Counted from the stretch's first letter, positions 34,536 through 43,071 are shown. The stretch is 64,000 nt of DNA from CAVZZG01 sp963779685 (GCA_963779685.1 CAVZZG010000003.1:1550001-1614000), one strand, 5' to 3'. Notes: generated by a model not told the origin, from the letters alone. Translations and numbers: made by a program.

Positions 34536-35345
34536 CTACGAACGTCGTACGGCGGTCACGGCGAACGTGACGTAGTGCATCGTGAAGCCCCCGCCCGCTG
34601 CGTCGATGGCCTTCCCGACGCCATCCAGCAGGCCGGCCAGCTGTCCCTCCGTGAGAGCCGCGCCCGTCGTCTGCAACGCGTCCAGCCACTCGTCGCGTGT
34701 GTAGGGCTGCTCCCACTCGAGCCGCCACTCGGCCGGCTCGTCGAACGCGCCCGTCGCCCGCATGCCGTCCGCCGCCTTCGCGCGCATTGCGGCCTGGGCC
34801 TCCTCGATCGCGCTCGGCTCGATGCGGGCGACGAACGCCGGCGGCAGGACGCCTCGATAGACCTCGAGGAACGCGTCCGCGAGGGCCGCCGACGGCTGAC
34901 CCGTGGTCCACGCCACTGCCAGCCGACCGCCGGGCCGCAGCACGTCGGCCGCCTTGGCCGCGCCGGCGACCGGATCAACCCAGTGCCAGCTCTCCCCTGC
35001 GACGACCGCGTCGAACGTCCGGCCGACGGGCTCCCAGGCCTCCAGCGTCGAGACCTCGACCTCGACCCCCGTGGCGCGCGCGAACGCGGCCAGACGCGGG
35101 TCGGGGTCGATCCCGAGCACGCGGCAGCCGGCCGCCTGCATCTGACGCGCGAGGATGCCCGTCCCCGTGCCCACGTCGAGCACGAGGCCACCCGGAGCCG
35201 ACGCGGCGATCCGCTCGATCAGGGGCTCGGGGTAGCGCGGTCGCGCCCGGTCGTAGCGCGCGGGATCCGACCCGAACGACTCCGCGGCGCCTCGGTGGCG
35301 ATGCGGCTCACTCTCCGCACCGGAGGCGGCCTCGGATCGCGTCAC
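34536..35345 (-). CDS. Class I SAM-dependent methyltransferase
   Basis: The 269-residue protein starts with GAAESFGSDPARYDRARPRYPEPL, typical of the YafE/UbiE-like group. The SAM motif is LVLDVGTGTGILARQM, followed by VLGIDPDPRLAAFAR, VVAGESWHWVDPVAGAAKAADVLRPGG. The acceptor is unknown. GTG 35345 begins 72 bp from the divergent lipoprotein gene. Confidence 0.87.
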   Translation of the reverse strand: MTRSEAASGAESEPHRHRGAAESFGSDPARYDRARPRYPEPLIERIAASAPGGLVLDVGTGTGILARQMQAAGCRVLGIDPDPRLAAFARATGVEVEVSTLEAWEPVGRTFDAVVAGESWHWVDPVAGAAKAADVLRPGGRLAVAWTTGQPSAALADAFLEVYRGVLPPAFVARIEPSAIEEAQAAMRAKAADGMRATGAFDEPAEWRLEWEQPYTRDEWLDALQTTGAALTEGQLAGLLDGVGKAIDAAGGGFTMHYVTFAVTAVRRS

Positions 35346-35417
35346 CGGACGAGGGTATCAGGACGCGGATGGCCTGCTCAGCCGCCGCCGGGTTATCCTC
35401 GTCCGTGGAGATCGATC

Positions 35418-36299
35418 GTGAAGTGGCGGCTGGTCATCGCGTTCGTCCTGGCGCTCGCGCCGGTTGTATCGGCGTGCGGCGAATCAGCCTCGTCGCCGCC
35501 ACCTGCGCGCTCCGGCACGGGCTCGGTGGCGTTGCCCGGTGCGACGACGCCCCAGCCCGCGGTCTCGGCCAGCGACGGCCCGCGGACAACGGCGTCCGCT
35601 ATCGACCTTGCGAACGCGGTCAACGACGCGGCCAACAGGATCGGCGACTGTATGGACCACGCCCGCGCGACCCGTCACGCCTGCATCGCGCCGATCGCGC
35701 GCCGCGCCTTGCCGGCCGCCGAGGCGATGCTCACCGCCTGGCAGCAGAGCGACACCCGCTGTAGAGGCCGCGACCGGGTGATACCGGCAGCGATCACCAA
35801 CGCCCTTCAGCGCCTCGAGACCGCGCTCCGCCGCATCGCACGCACCGGTACCCCGTCCGCCGCCGATCTTCGCGTCGTCAACGAGCGGGGACTGATGCCG
35901 CTCATCAGCGTCGTCTTCGTCACGCTGATCGACGCCTGCAACTCCTCCGGCGCAGCGCCCAGCAGCCCCGAGTTCTCGGAGTACCCTGTCCCCCACTGGA
36001 AGAGGCAGGGCCCGACCAGCTGGGTGACGTCAGGCACCGGCCTCGGGCCTGGCACCAGCGGCGCCATCGCCGTCACCACCGACCCGCTCGCCGTCACCGG
36101 CCCCGCCACCCTCCACTGGACAAGCGGCTACGAAGCCGCCTACGCGGGCTCGAACGACGGAGTCATCTCCCTCACCGGCCGATCGGCCACCCAAACCATC
36201 CAACCCGGCAGGCTCCCCGCAATCGAGATCTTCCCCGGCATCGGCTTCGACACCGCCTGGCGCCTCACCCTGACCCTCGACACCCCTTCGGTACCGTGA
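35418..36299 (+). CDS. Putative secreted lipoprotein
   Basis: The 293-residue protein starts at GTG 35418 with a lipoprotein signal (VKWRLVIAFVLALAPVVSAC; lipid-modified Cys at about 20), then a Ser/Pro/Ala-rich linker. The middle has four Cys (GDCMDHARATRHACIAP, DTRCRG, DACNSS). The C-terminal part is Thr/Gly-rich (ATLHWTSGYEAAYAGS) and looks like a beta domain. It is probably anchored outside the membrane; I do not recognise a family. Confidence 0.65.
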   Translation: MKWRLVIAFVLALAPVVSACGESASSPPPARSGTGSVALPGATTPQPAVSASDGPRTTASAIDLANAVNDAANRIGDCMDHARATRHACIAPIARRALPAAEAMLTAWQQSDTRCRGRDRVIPAAITNALQRLETALRRIARTGTPSAADLRVVNERGLMPLISVVFVTLIDACNSSGAAPSSPEFSEYPVPHWKRQGPTSWVTSGTGLGPGTSGAIAVTTDPLAVTGPATLHWTSGYEAAYAGSNDGVISLTGRSATQTIQPGRLPAIEIFPGIGFDTAWRLTLTLDTPSVP

Positions 36300-36452
36300 G
36301 CGCCCGCACACGTCGACTTCGATCGGCCGCGAAGTAAGCCAGGATGACTCACGCGTCAGCCGAAGACCATCGTGGCTACTGAAACGAACGTTCTGGCAGT
36401 CCCGAAACCGGCCAAGCCCCGGCATTCGGCTCGCCGCGTCCTGGCGCGCGGG

Positions 36453-37022
36453 TCAACCTCCCGATCCTTCAAGAGCATCGGCCGGCTTCAGATCCGTTCG
36501 GTAGACCGGGGCGAACTCGCATTGCGCTGCCGACACCTGAGGGGCGGCCACGCTGCCGCCGACGTTGAGCGTGTCTTCGACGTGAGGATCAGTGCACGCC
36601 CAGGCGTAAGAATCGATCGTGCCGCTCGCGCCAAGAGTTGCGAGCTCCACGGCCGAAATGCCGACCGCCTTGCCGTTCAGCGTCCCGATCGAGGGTAGCG
36701 ACACCGAATCGGCGTTCCCGGTGCGGAGCGCCCGGTTCCAAGATGCGACCCAAGCGATGTCGGACGAACTCGGCGATCGGCCAGGCAGCAGGACGGCGTA
36801 GACCGTGCACCCGATGCCGTTCGACTCGGACGGAGGCGTCCAATCGCAGAACGTCGCCAGGGGGCCAGGCGAGGACCCGACCTGGGCTGCAGCCCGACCT
36901 GCCATTTCCCGTTGCATTGTTCGGTTGGGCGGACTGTCTTGGCCGGGAAGCGCACAACTGGCAAACACGGCGGAGATCACTACGCCGGCCAACAACGAAC
37001 TGCCGCAATGGCTCGCTCTCAC
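36453..37022 (-). CDS. Putative secreted lipoprotein
   Basis: With GTG 37022 as start, the 189-residue protein has the signal VRASHCGSSLLAGVVISAVF followed by the lipobox Cys (FASC). The mature part carries paired Cys (CDWTPP, GCTVYAV, ACTDPH, QCEFAP) and a probable ligand-like beta fold. Family unknown; it is of the same general type as the lipoprotein at 35418. The frame is open further upstream to 37178, but that part lacks a signal. It lies just outside the left end of element 1. Confidence 0.55.
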   Translation of the reverse strand: MRASHCGSSLLAGVVISAVFASCALPGQDSPPNRTMQREMAGRAAAQVGSSPGPLATFCDWTPPSESNGIGCTVYAVLLPGRSPSSSDIAWVASWNRALRTGNADSVSLPSIGTLNGKAVGISAVELATLGASGTIDSYAWACTDPHVEDTLNVGGSVAAPQVSAAQCEFAPVYRTDLKPADALEGSGG

Positions 37023-37254
37023 CCCAGTGACCCACGTACTGAACAATCGCTTTCGTCGGCAGCAACGTACGACCCTGGTCGATGCCGGGAATCCTAGACC
37101 CGGCCCACCTCGCCGCGGAGGCTGACGGAGCGGTGTCGCCAAGGTCAGTTGCCTGCCGGAGTCACGTGCGTCCCTCACCGTCCGTCGGCAGCGCGGTTCG
37201 GTTGTCGAGAACCAGGTTCACGATGATCATGGCACCGCCGAAAAGCGCGAGGAG

Positions 37255-37298
37255 GCTGGGGCGCCAGGATTCGAACCTGGGATCGCGGGACCAAAACC
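37255..37298. repeat. Left attachment site, displaced 3' half of tRNA-Gln
   Basis: These 44 bases are identical to 45552-45595 and cover the tRNA from the anticodon loop to the discriminator base. The 5' half is missing here, so this is not a functional tRNA gene. Identity ends at 37299 (T against C), then four more bases agree. Confidence 0.92.
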
Positions 37299-37379
37299 TG
37301 CTGGGAAGCCGTCCGTGACGCCGTAACCCGCATCACTGCGTCGGTTCCACGCCGCTCCGTCAGGCCTCCTGCGCGGGGT

Positions 37380-37402
37380 GAAGGACGACGCGAAGGACGA
37401 CG
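37380..37402 (+). repeat. Left pair of 11-bp arm-type repeats
   Basis: GAAGGACGACG occurs twice with a 12-bp period (37380-37390 and 37392-37402). The same doublet, in the same orientation, occurs near the other end of the element at 45480-45502. Such paired repeats flanking both att cores are expected for integrase arm-binding sites. Confidence 0.65.
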
Positions 37403-37423
37403 ACCCTCCCTGGGAGGTGCCCG

Positions 37424-37954
37424 GTGAAGCGCCGGCTCGCCTCGGATACCGGCCCGCTTCTCGTCGTGCCGAAGTGGTTGCTCGGGCGGCCCGGCGTGGG
37501 CGCGCGCGAGCTACAGGTCTACATCGTCCTCGCCGGCTTTGCGGACGCCGACACGGGACAGGCGTGGCCGTCCCGGCGGACGATCGCCGCCGCCTGCGGC
37601 GTCGCCAGTGTGCGCACGGTGGATGCGGCGCTCGAGCGGCTCGTTGCGGCCCGCGCGCTCCGCGTGACGAGGCGCCACGACGAGCTCGGCGACTTCACCT
37701 CCAGCCTCTACACCTTGCTTCGCGGTGCCCCAGGTAGCGCAGCCGACCGCGCCACCCCGGTCGTGCAGCAGGCTGCACGGGGTGGAGCCTCGCGGAACGC
37801 GACCGGTCGTGCAGCGGGCTGCGCAGAGAACGAGGTCCAGCCGGAACGAAGAAGAGACACCCCCTTGCCCCCTCGCCGACTGCGGGCGGTCGCGGGCAGC
37901 CGCGACCAGGCCGGCCCACTGCCTTCGTACACGCTCTTCGAGGGCGAGTCGTGA
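37424..37954 (+). CDS. Helix-turn-helix protein, replication-initiator-like
   Basis: The 176-residue protein starts at GTG 37424 behind GGGAGG. Residues 25-90 form a winged-helix unit (ARELQVYIVLAGFADADTGQ, PSRRTIAAACGVASVRTVDAAL, LVAARALRVTRR) like that of DnaD/RepA-type replication proteins of phages and integrative elements. The C-terminal half is disordered and Arg/Pro-rich. It overlaps the DnaC-like ATPase gene by 4 bp, the usual pairing of origin-binding protein and helicase loader. Confidence 0.7.
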   Translation: MKRRLASDTGPLLVVPKWLLGRPGVGARELQVYIVLAGFADADTGQAWPSRRTIAAACGVASVRTVDAALERLVAARALRVTRRHDELGDFTSSLYTLLRGAPGSAADRATPVVQQAARGGASRNATGRAAGCAENEVQPERRRDTPLPPRRLRAVAGSRDQAGPLPSYTLFEGES

Positions 37955-38694
37955 CAGGCCGTTGCGCGTGCGGCGCTGAACGCGCCATCGTCGGCTCCGA
38001 GCCCTTCCGGATTCAGGCAACCACCTGCCTCGACTGCGCGCGGTCGAGCACCGACGATGACGCCGCGATCGCCCGCCGCGACGAGGCTGCCGAGCGGCGG
38101 CGACGCGCCCGCCTTGACGAGCCTCGTCGTCGCGACTGGTCGTTCACCACGTACCCGACCGACAGGGAGGCGCGCCGCGCCGTCGCGATCGCACGCCGCT
38201 GGATGGCGACGGACCGCAACATCGGAGCGAACCTGATCGTCGTCGGCGCCGTCGGCGCCGGCAAGACCGGCCTCGCCTGGTCAATCCTCCGCGAGCTCGT
38301 CGACGACGGCGACACAGGCCTCTTCGTAAACGCGCGCGACCTCCTCGCCGAGCTCCGCGACTCCTACCGCACCGGCGCGTCGCCCGTCCTGTTCGGACGC
38401 GCCCTCCGCGTGGGAACCCTCGCCCTCGACGACCTCGGCGCCGAGCAGCCGACGGCATGGGCAGTCGAGCAGCTGGCCCGACTCGTGGACACTCGCTACA
38501 CCCAGCTTGCTCCCTCGATCGTGACCTCAAACCTCGAGCCCGACGCCCTGCTCCGCCATCTCGCCGCCGACGGCGACGCAACGAGCGGCCAGCGCATCGT
38601 CAGCCGCCTCTGCGACGGCGCAACACAGCTCAGGATCGCGGCGAGCGACCGCCGCCTCCACCCCGATCCTGCGACCATGAGGCGACCTGCATGA
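37951..38694 (+). CDS. DnaC/IstB-like AAA+ ATPase (putative helicase loader)
   Basis: The 247-residue protein begins with a Cys cluster (CACGAER, TTCLDCA) that may bind zinc. Next comes an AAA+ core: Walker A VVGAVGAGKTGLAW at about 92-105, Walker B TLALDDLGAE near 155, sensor-1 SIVTSNLEP and an arginine finger region GQRIVSRLCDG. DnaC-like proteins load the replicative helicase. It is placed between a DNA-binding protein and an AlpA-like regulator, overlapping both by 4 bp. Confidence 0.85.
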   Translation: MTGRCACGAERAIVGSEPFRIQATTCLDCARSSTDDDAAIARRDEAAERRRRARLDEPRRRDWSFTTYPTDREARRAVAIARRWMATDRNIGANLIVVGAVGAGKTGLAWSILRELVDDGDTGLFVNARDLLAELRDSYRTGASPVLFGRALRVGTLALDDLGAEQPTAWAVEQLARLVDTRYTQLAPSIVTSNLEPDALLRHLAADGDATSGQRIVSRLCDGATQLRIAASDRRLHPDPATMRRPA

Positions 38695-38951
38695 GCCCGC
38701 TCGATCTCCCGCGCCGCTGGGAAGCGGAGCAGTTCCTGATCGCCACGGACATCGCCCAGGTGCTCGGCGTCAGCCGGCAACGTGTCAGCCAGCTGATCCG
38801 GACTACCGAGTTCCCACGCCCGATCGGCCGACTCGGGTTCAGCCCGGTCTGGCGACGGCGAGATGTCGAACGCTGGGCACACGACACATGCCGCACCTCC
38901 GAATCGTCAACTCCAGGCCGTCACTCGGGGTCGAAGGGCGACGAGCCGTAG
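38691..38951 (+). CDS. AlpA/excisionase-like helix-turn-helix protein
   Basis: The 86-residue protein starts at ATG 38691, overlapping the ATPase stop. The motif ATDIAQVLGVSRQRVSQLIRTTEFPRPIGRLG, then VWRRRDVERWA, is the AlpA-type winged helix. It is closely similar to the AlpA-like protein at the right end of element 2 (GVSRQRAHQLSGQPGFARPIGRLG). It probably regulates the element or acts as a directionality factor. Confidence 0.8.
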   Translation: MSPLDLPRRWEAEQFLIATDIAQVLGVSRQRVSQLIRTTEFPRPIGRLGFSPVWRRRDVERWAHDTCRTSESSTPGRHSGSKGDEP

Positions 38952-38965
38952 AACCTCCGCACGAG

Positions 38966-39194
38966 CTAGTTGATCCGTTCGCGGCTCATCGCCACCGGGG
39001 AAATCGGTTGATCGGGAGCATGCGTGTCGACCGCGTGTGGGTGAACAGGGCTCGCGGCGTAGTGAGGATCGCCCGGCCGCTCTCGGCGCGTGTACAGGAC
39101 GCGCACCCCGGTAGGGCTTCCGGTCTGAAGCCGCTCACCGATGAAGTCAAGCGCCCAGACGTCATTCGGATGCGTCGCCGGAGGTGTCCAGGCC
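38966..39194 (-). pseudogene. IS3-like transposase fragment
   Basis: One minus-strand frame reads WTPPATHPNDVWALDFIGER and LQTGSPTGVRVLYTRRE before a TAG at 38966. The phrase PNDVWALDF is the first DDE-Asp region of IS3-type OrfB transposases. The catalytic remainder is not recognisable and no start is present, so this is a decayed remnant. It fills part of the 450-bp gap 38952-39402, which otherwise contains no convincing gene. Confidence 0.45.
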
Positions 39195-39402
39195 GCGTTC
39201 TCCGCGCTCCCCGCGTACCCCCAATCAGACTCTCAGAATCGCGGGGTACCCACGAAGTACCTGGACCAAATGGGAGGAGCCATTCCACATCGTAATGGCC
39301 GTCGAATGACCAAACGCTGAGGAATCTATGGAAGATGCCGTTTGCAATACCCACGCTCGGCTGCCAATATGACACCAATCTCTACGCCATCATGGTGAAG
39401 TA

Positions 39403-39921
39403 ATGCGCCGCGATCAAGGTCTTTGGCTGGTTTTCGTTGGATTTATCGTTGTTGCTTCGACTGCGTGCGGCGGCGTGGAGTCGGGCGCGGTTGTGACCAA
39501 CGCTGATTCTGTGCACCGGACGACGGGCGCCGCGGCAAGTTCGGAATTGACCCCGTGCACGAATGACGCGACGTGGGCCACAACACGTGGTGACTCGCTG
39601 CGGGCCATGAAGGCACAAGCTCCGACCTTGGACGGTCAGGTTCCAGTCGATGCGGGTGATTGGGCATATCCATCTGTCGCGGTCGACATTCCAGAAGACG
39701 GCACTTATACATTCGACTTCGGCCCTCTAGCGTCGGACTTCAACTATCCAAAGTCGCCTTCGGGCGGATCATTCGATTTCCCGCTGGACTTCAAAGGCCG
39801 ACTAAGCGCGCTTGGCGACGCGCGCATCGTGACGAGGGATACTCAGCGCTTCTTTGAAGTTACCTTCCGCGTCGACATGCTAGCAGCACCCTGTGCTGGT
39901 CTTACACTTTGGTTCTACTGA
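39403..39921 (+). CDS. Putative secreted lipoprotein, low-GC cargo gene
   Basis: The 172-residue protein has an N-terminal lipoprotein signal (MRRDQGLWLVFVGFIVVAST, then the lipobox Cys in TACGG). The mature chain has SELTPCTNDATW, DIPEDGTYTFDFG and a C-terminal MLAAPCAGLTLWFY, suggesting a small disulfide-bonded beta domain. Base composition is clearly more AT-rich than surrounding genes, a sign of separate origin. Family not recognised. Confidence 0.6.
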   Translation: MRRDQGLWLVFVGFIVVASTACGGVESGAVVTNADSVHRTTGAAASSELTPCTNDATWATTRGDSLRAMKAQAPTLDGQVPVDAGDWAYPSVAVDIPEDGTYTFDFGPLASDFNYPKSPSGGSFDFPLDFKGRLSALGDARIVTRDTQRFFEVTFRVDMLAAPCAGLTLWFY

Positions 39922-39943
39922 GGCCTGCGAGAAAGGCAGCTCG

Positions 39944-40276
39944 ATGATTCGACGATTGGGAGCCATCGTACTAGTGACAGGTGTATGGGGCGTGATCGGG
40001 AGCTCGATGACTACACCACCAGTTCAAGCTGACATGACAGTCTGTCGCGATGTCGCGTACGTTAGCTTCACTTTGCAGCCGGGCTATGGGTACACATCGA
40101 TTTTCTCTAGGACCGGCTCGATTGAGTCGGCGAGCTTTGACGTCAACTACTCGGGAATCGTACCGCTCGTGTCATATTATGCGCAGACCACCTCAGACAT
40201 GTTGGTCGGCGAGTACAACCAGAATTCATCTACGGTCAGTGAGAGTGGTTGGAACATATATCTGCATTCGTGCTAG
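39944..40276 (+). CDS. Putative secreted small protein, low-GC cargo gene
   Basis: With ATG 39944 (GAAAGG upstream) the protein has 110 residues and a Sec signal (MIRRLGAIVLVTGVWGVIGS; cleavage probably after VQA). The mature part, DMTVCRDVAYVSFTLQPGYG and SGWNIYLHSC, has one Cys near each end. It follows the lipoprotein by 22 bp and shares its low GC, so they are likely one cargo operon. Function unknown. Confidence 0.55.
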   Translation: MIRRLGAIVLVTGVWGVIGSSMTTPPVQADMTVCRDVAYVSFTLQPGYGYTSIFSRTGSIESASFDVNYSGIVPLVSYYAQTTSDMLVGEYNQNSSTVSESGWNIYLHSC

Positions 40277-40475
40277 CACCCACTTCAGGCCATCTATGGT
40301 CGTCGATGCTCCTGGTTCACAGGTGACAAGCAACCCGATCACGACCATACGGATTCGCACGCTGGTGAACGACCATCTCGCAGGGGGACCTGTTCATCGG
40401 TATCCCAACGCAGGATCGCCCCGGGACGGGTAGCCCGGGTAGAGCGACGAGGGTCTGGGCCTGAAGGGTTTCAAT

Positions 40476-41584
40476 ATTCGGGTCTGGCTCTGCAGCGGGG
40501 ATCGCGGAACGACGGCAGGATGCCCGGATGGCTCTGCGGTTTTTCTATCTGGCGTTCGCGGTGATGCTGCGCCTCGTCGCTCGGTGTCGGAGCGACCTCG
40601 ATCGCGATGCCGAGATCACGATCCTCCGCCACCAACTCGCCGTGCTCCGCCGAGTGAACCCCCGGCCGCGCATGGTTTGGTCGGATCGGGCGCTGCTCGC
40701 TGCTCTCGCCCGGCTTCTGCCGGCGGACCGGCGCGTCGGGCTGGTCGTGTCGCCGGCGACGCTGCTGCGCTGGCACCGCGACCTCGGGCGACGCCGCTGG
40801 CGTCATCCCCATCACGGCCCGGGTCGACCACCCGTCGACGCGGACACGCGCGCGTTGATCCTACGGTTTGCGCGGGAGAACCCGCGTTGGGGCTACCTCC
40901 GAATCAGCGGCGAACTCGCGAAGCTCAACATCGAGGCCTCGCCCAGCACCGTCCGCGGCGTGCTCCGCGCCGCCCGACTGAAGCCGGCGCCACGTCGTGC
41001 CGGGCCGACCTGGCGCGCGTTTCTCGCCGCACAGGCGTCGGGCATGCTTGCCTGCGAATTCTTCTGCGTCGACACGATCCTGCTGCGGCGCCTCTGCGTC
41101 CTGTGCTTCATCGAGCACCAGAGCCGCCGCGTCCACCTCGCAGGGATCACGACGAACCCGACCGGCGCCTGGGTCGCCCAGCAAGCCCGGAACGTCGCGA
41201 TAGCTGGACTCCTGGCGCGGTTCCGGTTCCTGATCCGCGACCGCGACGCCAAGTTCACCAGCGCGTTTGACACGATCTTCACGAGCGAAGCGGTCCGCGT
41301 GATCCTCACGCCAGTCCGAACGCCCGTCGCGAACGCCTACGCCGAACGCGTCGTCCGCACGATCCGCCGCGAATGCCTCGACTGGATCGGGATCCACAAC
41401 GAGCACCACCTGCGCCGGGTCCTCGTCGAGTACCTCGACCACTACAACACGGAGCGGCCCCACCGCGGCCTGGCGCTCCAGCCTCCCGACCCGCAACCCC
41501 GCATCCAGCACGGCCCAATCGAGCGTCGCGATCGCCTCGGCGGCCGAATCCACGAGTATCACCGAGCCGCAGCTTGACCCGAAT
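40476..41584 (+). mobile_element. Insertion sequence with 9-bp terminal inverted repeats
   Basis: ATTCGGGTC at 40476-40484 is repeated inverted as GACCCGAAT at 41576-41584, enclosing one transposase gene; the total is 1,109 bp. The right repeat abuts the integrase remnant at 41585 exactly. A target-site duplication is not obvious. Confidence 0.65.
40528..41577 (+). CDS. DDE integrase-core (rve) transposase
   Basis: The 349-residue protein begins with hydrophobic and helical segments (DAEITILRHQLAVLRR, SPATLLRWHRDLG), then HTH residues WGYLRISGELAKLNIEAS and the rve core: CVDTILLRR (Asp182), IRDRDAKFTSAFD (Asp240) and NAYAERVVRTIRRECLDW (Glu273), with EYLDHYNTERPHRGL at the end. All catalytic residues are present, so it may be active. 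It is a single-gene IS of the kind common in Actinobacteria. Confidence 0.88.
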   Translation: MALRFFYLAFAVMLRLVARCRSDLDRDAEITILRHQLAVLRRVNPRPRMVWSDRALLAALARLLPADRRVGLVVSPATLLRWHRDLGRRRWRHPHHGPGRPPVDADTRALILRFARENPRWGYLRISGELAKLNIEASPSTVRGVLRAARLKPAPRRAGPTWRAFLAAQASGMLACEFFCVDTILLRRLCVLCFIEHQSRRVHLAGITTNPTGAWVAQQARNVAIAGLLARFRFLIRDRDAKFTSAFDTIFTSEAVRVILTPVRTPVANAYAERVVRTIRRECLDWIGIHNEHHLRRVLVEYLDHYNTERPHRGLALQPPDPQPRIQHGPIERRDRLGGRIHEYHRAAA

Positions 41585-41785
41585 CCGGATAAAGACACCC
41601 TTCACGCCTCGATCGTCGAAATCGCCCGCCAGGCCGGTCACTCACCGACCATGGCCCTGAACACCTACGGGCACATCATCGAGGAGATGGTCGGGCGGGA
41701 CCGGGCCTCCGCGGCCGACGCAATTGCGGCTGCCCGTGACGAGTCCGTACCCTCTCGGTACCCCCAAGCGCCCGAACGCGTCTAG
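41585..41785 (+). pseudogene. Tyrosine recombinase C-terminal fragment
   Basis: In frame from the IS border to TAG 41785, the sequence reads SIVEIARQAGHSPTMALNTY and GHIIEEMVGRDRA. It is the end of a phage-type integrase with the second conserved His (AGHSP) and the nucleophile Tyr (NTYGH). The N-terminal and Arg-containing parts are missing. It is followed 44 bp later by a tRNA 3' half, the usual int-att order, so it marks an older element. Confidence 0.75.
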
Positions 41786-42228
41786 AGGGCTCTCGCGAAA
41801 ATCGTCGATTTGCAGGCCTTTCGCCTCAAGCCGACGCGGGGACTCGAACCCCGGACCCCATCATTACGAGGAACGAGCGATGAGCTGGCGGCCGGGCAAC
41901 GCCGAGGCGCGCCTCGGCGTCGACGGTCCCTGACGCCGGCTCCCCACCGAGCCAGCGCGCGGGCCAGTGGCTCAGCGGTTACGCGCGCAAGCTCGCGCGG
42001 CTCTCCCGACTCACTTCCGGTCAGCCTCGGCAACACCCGGATCTCTCCCTGCCGGGCGTGCGAAAGCTGCAAGGTCGCACGCAGCTCGCGCCCGCCCCTT
42101 GACAGCACTCAAGGGAGTGCATCTGTGTCTCGCCATCCATCCGTTGGTCCGGGCGCTGCCCTCACGGTAGGCCGGCAGCCTTCGCAGACGGGCGGTCGAC
42201 ATGGCTGCGCCTCTTCAGGCGACGGGGT
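41786..42228. other. 443-bp gap between the integrase remnant and the NTase gene
   Basis: No convincing gene is seen. The only structured part is the tRNA-like fragment at 41829-41870. The open frames across this gap are Arg/Ser/Pro-rich and have no ribosome site. Confidence 0.5.
41829..41870 (-). repeat. tRNA 3'-half fragment, probable old attachment site
   Basis: Read on the minus strand it contains CTCGTAATGA (anticodon-loop-like, CGT), the T-arm CGGGG-TTCGAGT-CCCCG and an acceptor strand CGTCGGC plus discriminator T. No 5' half that would complete a tRNA is next to it. A Thr(CGT)-type origin is likely. The limits, anticodon loop to 3' end, match the way element 1 uses tRNA-Gln. Confidence 0.6.
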
Positions 42229-42726
42229 TCAGAGGCCGATGCCGAGGTCGAGGCTGCGTTCGAGCGCGACGACCTTCTGGTAGCGAGCGAGGGTGTCCCG
42301 ATCGCGTTCCACCCCGCCGCTGGTGAGGAGCCGGAGCAGGTCCTCGCTCGCGGCGACGTTGACGCGCAACGCATTGTCGACCGGCATGCGCTCCGCCCGC
42401 CGGCGCAGGTCCTCCCAGCCCTTGCTTCCGGGCGGGTAGGGCTCCACGGCGATCCCGCCGTGCGGCGTTGCGAACCGCCGCGGCGCCTCGTCCGTCGCGG
42501 CGAGGCGGAGCGAATCGGAGCCGGTAGTCGCCGCGCCGAGCCGCTCGAGCACGCCCGCGAGCCACTCGAGGTTGCGGTCGTCCATGCGCGGACAGATGAC
42601 GAGCTCGCTGGTGATCTCGCCGGTGCCGCGCAGCACCCCGGCGAGCGTGCCGATCACGACGTACGACACGTGGGCCTGCTCGAGCTCGCGGAACATGGCG
42701 ACCGGGTCGAACGGCTCACTCGTCAC
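42229..42726 (-). CDS. Nucleotidyltransferase-fold protein with altered catalytic motif
   Basis: The 165-residue protein has the MNT-like core VSYVVIGTLAGVLRGTGEIT followed by SELVICPRMDDRNLEWLAGVL. In active enzymes the position of SELV is normally x-D-x-D; here Glu and Val stand there, so nucleotidyl transfer is doubtful. Its GTG start overlaps the upstream XRE gene by 11 bp. In element 2 the same two modules are fused in one frame. The pairing resembles toxin/antitoxin or AbiE-like modules, but the role is not established. Confidence 0.7.
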   Translation of the reverse strand: MTSEPFDPVAMFRELEQAHVSYVVIGTLAGVLRGTGEITSELVICPRMDDRNLEWLAGVLERLGAATTGSDSLRLAATDEAPRRFATPHGGIAVEPYPPGSKGWEDLRRRAERMPVDNALRVNVAASEDLLRLLTSGGVERDRDTLARYQKVVALERSLDLGIGL

Positions 42727-43015
42727 CCGGGCCGGTCCCTTCCAGCATCAGCCGCAGCCGCTCCCACGGCCGCAGGCGCGCAAGGCGCTCCAGATCCGCC
42801 TCGAGACCGCGATCCTCACGCACCGGCTGCAGCTCCAGCGCCAGCTCGAACCCGCAGGCCCGGAGGATGCGCAGCAGCGTCGACAGGCCCGGCTCGTTGC
42901 CGTCGCGTTCCCACCGGTTGATCTGCGTGATCGGCCGGTCGAGCCGCTCCGCGAGCTGCTGCTGCGTCAACCCTGCACGTGTGCGGGCCATCCGGATCAG
43001 CTGGCCGCTCGTCAC
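42716..43015 (-). CDS. XRE-family helix-turn-helix protein
   Basis: The 99-residue protein starts at GTG 43015. HTH_3 domain: SGQLIRMARTRAGLTQQQLAERL, DRPITQINRWERDGNEPGLS, LLRILRACGFELALEL. The C-terminal LERLARLRPWERLRLMLEG is a helical tail that also exists in the element 2 homologue at 53426. It probably represses its own operon and may act as antitoxin to the overlapping NTase-fold gene. Confidence 0.88.
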   Translation of the reverse strand: MTSGQLIRMARTRAGLTQQQLAERLDRPITQINRWERDGNEPGLSTLLRILRACGFELALELQPVREDRGLEADLERLARLRPWERLRLMLEGTGPGDE

Positions 43016-43071
43016 GCCGGCCAGTCTAGAGCCTCTTCACGGATCCGCTTAGCAGGACGGCCGGGCGTCGC

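Noticed and set aside
37255..37303. A second tRNA-Gln gene
   Set aside because: Only the part from anticodon loop to 3' end exists; the acceptor 5' strand and D-arm are missing, so it is an att copy.
41810..42283. 157-residue protein across the tRNA-like fragment
   Set aside because: Arg/Ser-rich translation of a T-arm region (GLEPRTPSL), a common false prediction next to tRNA genes; no ribosome site.
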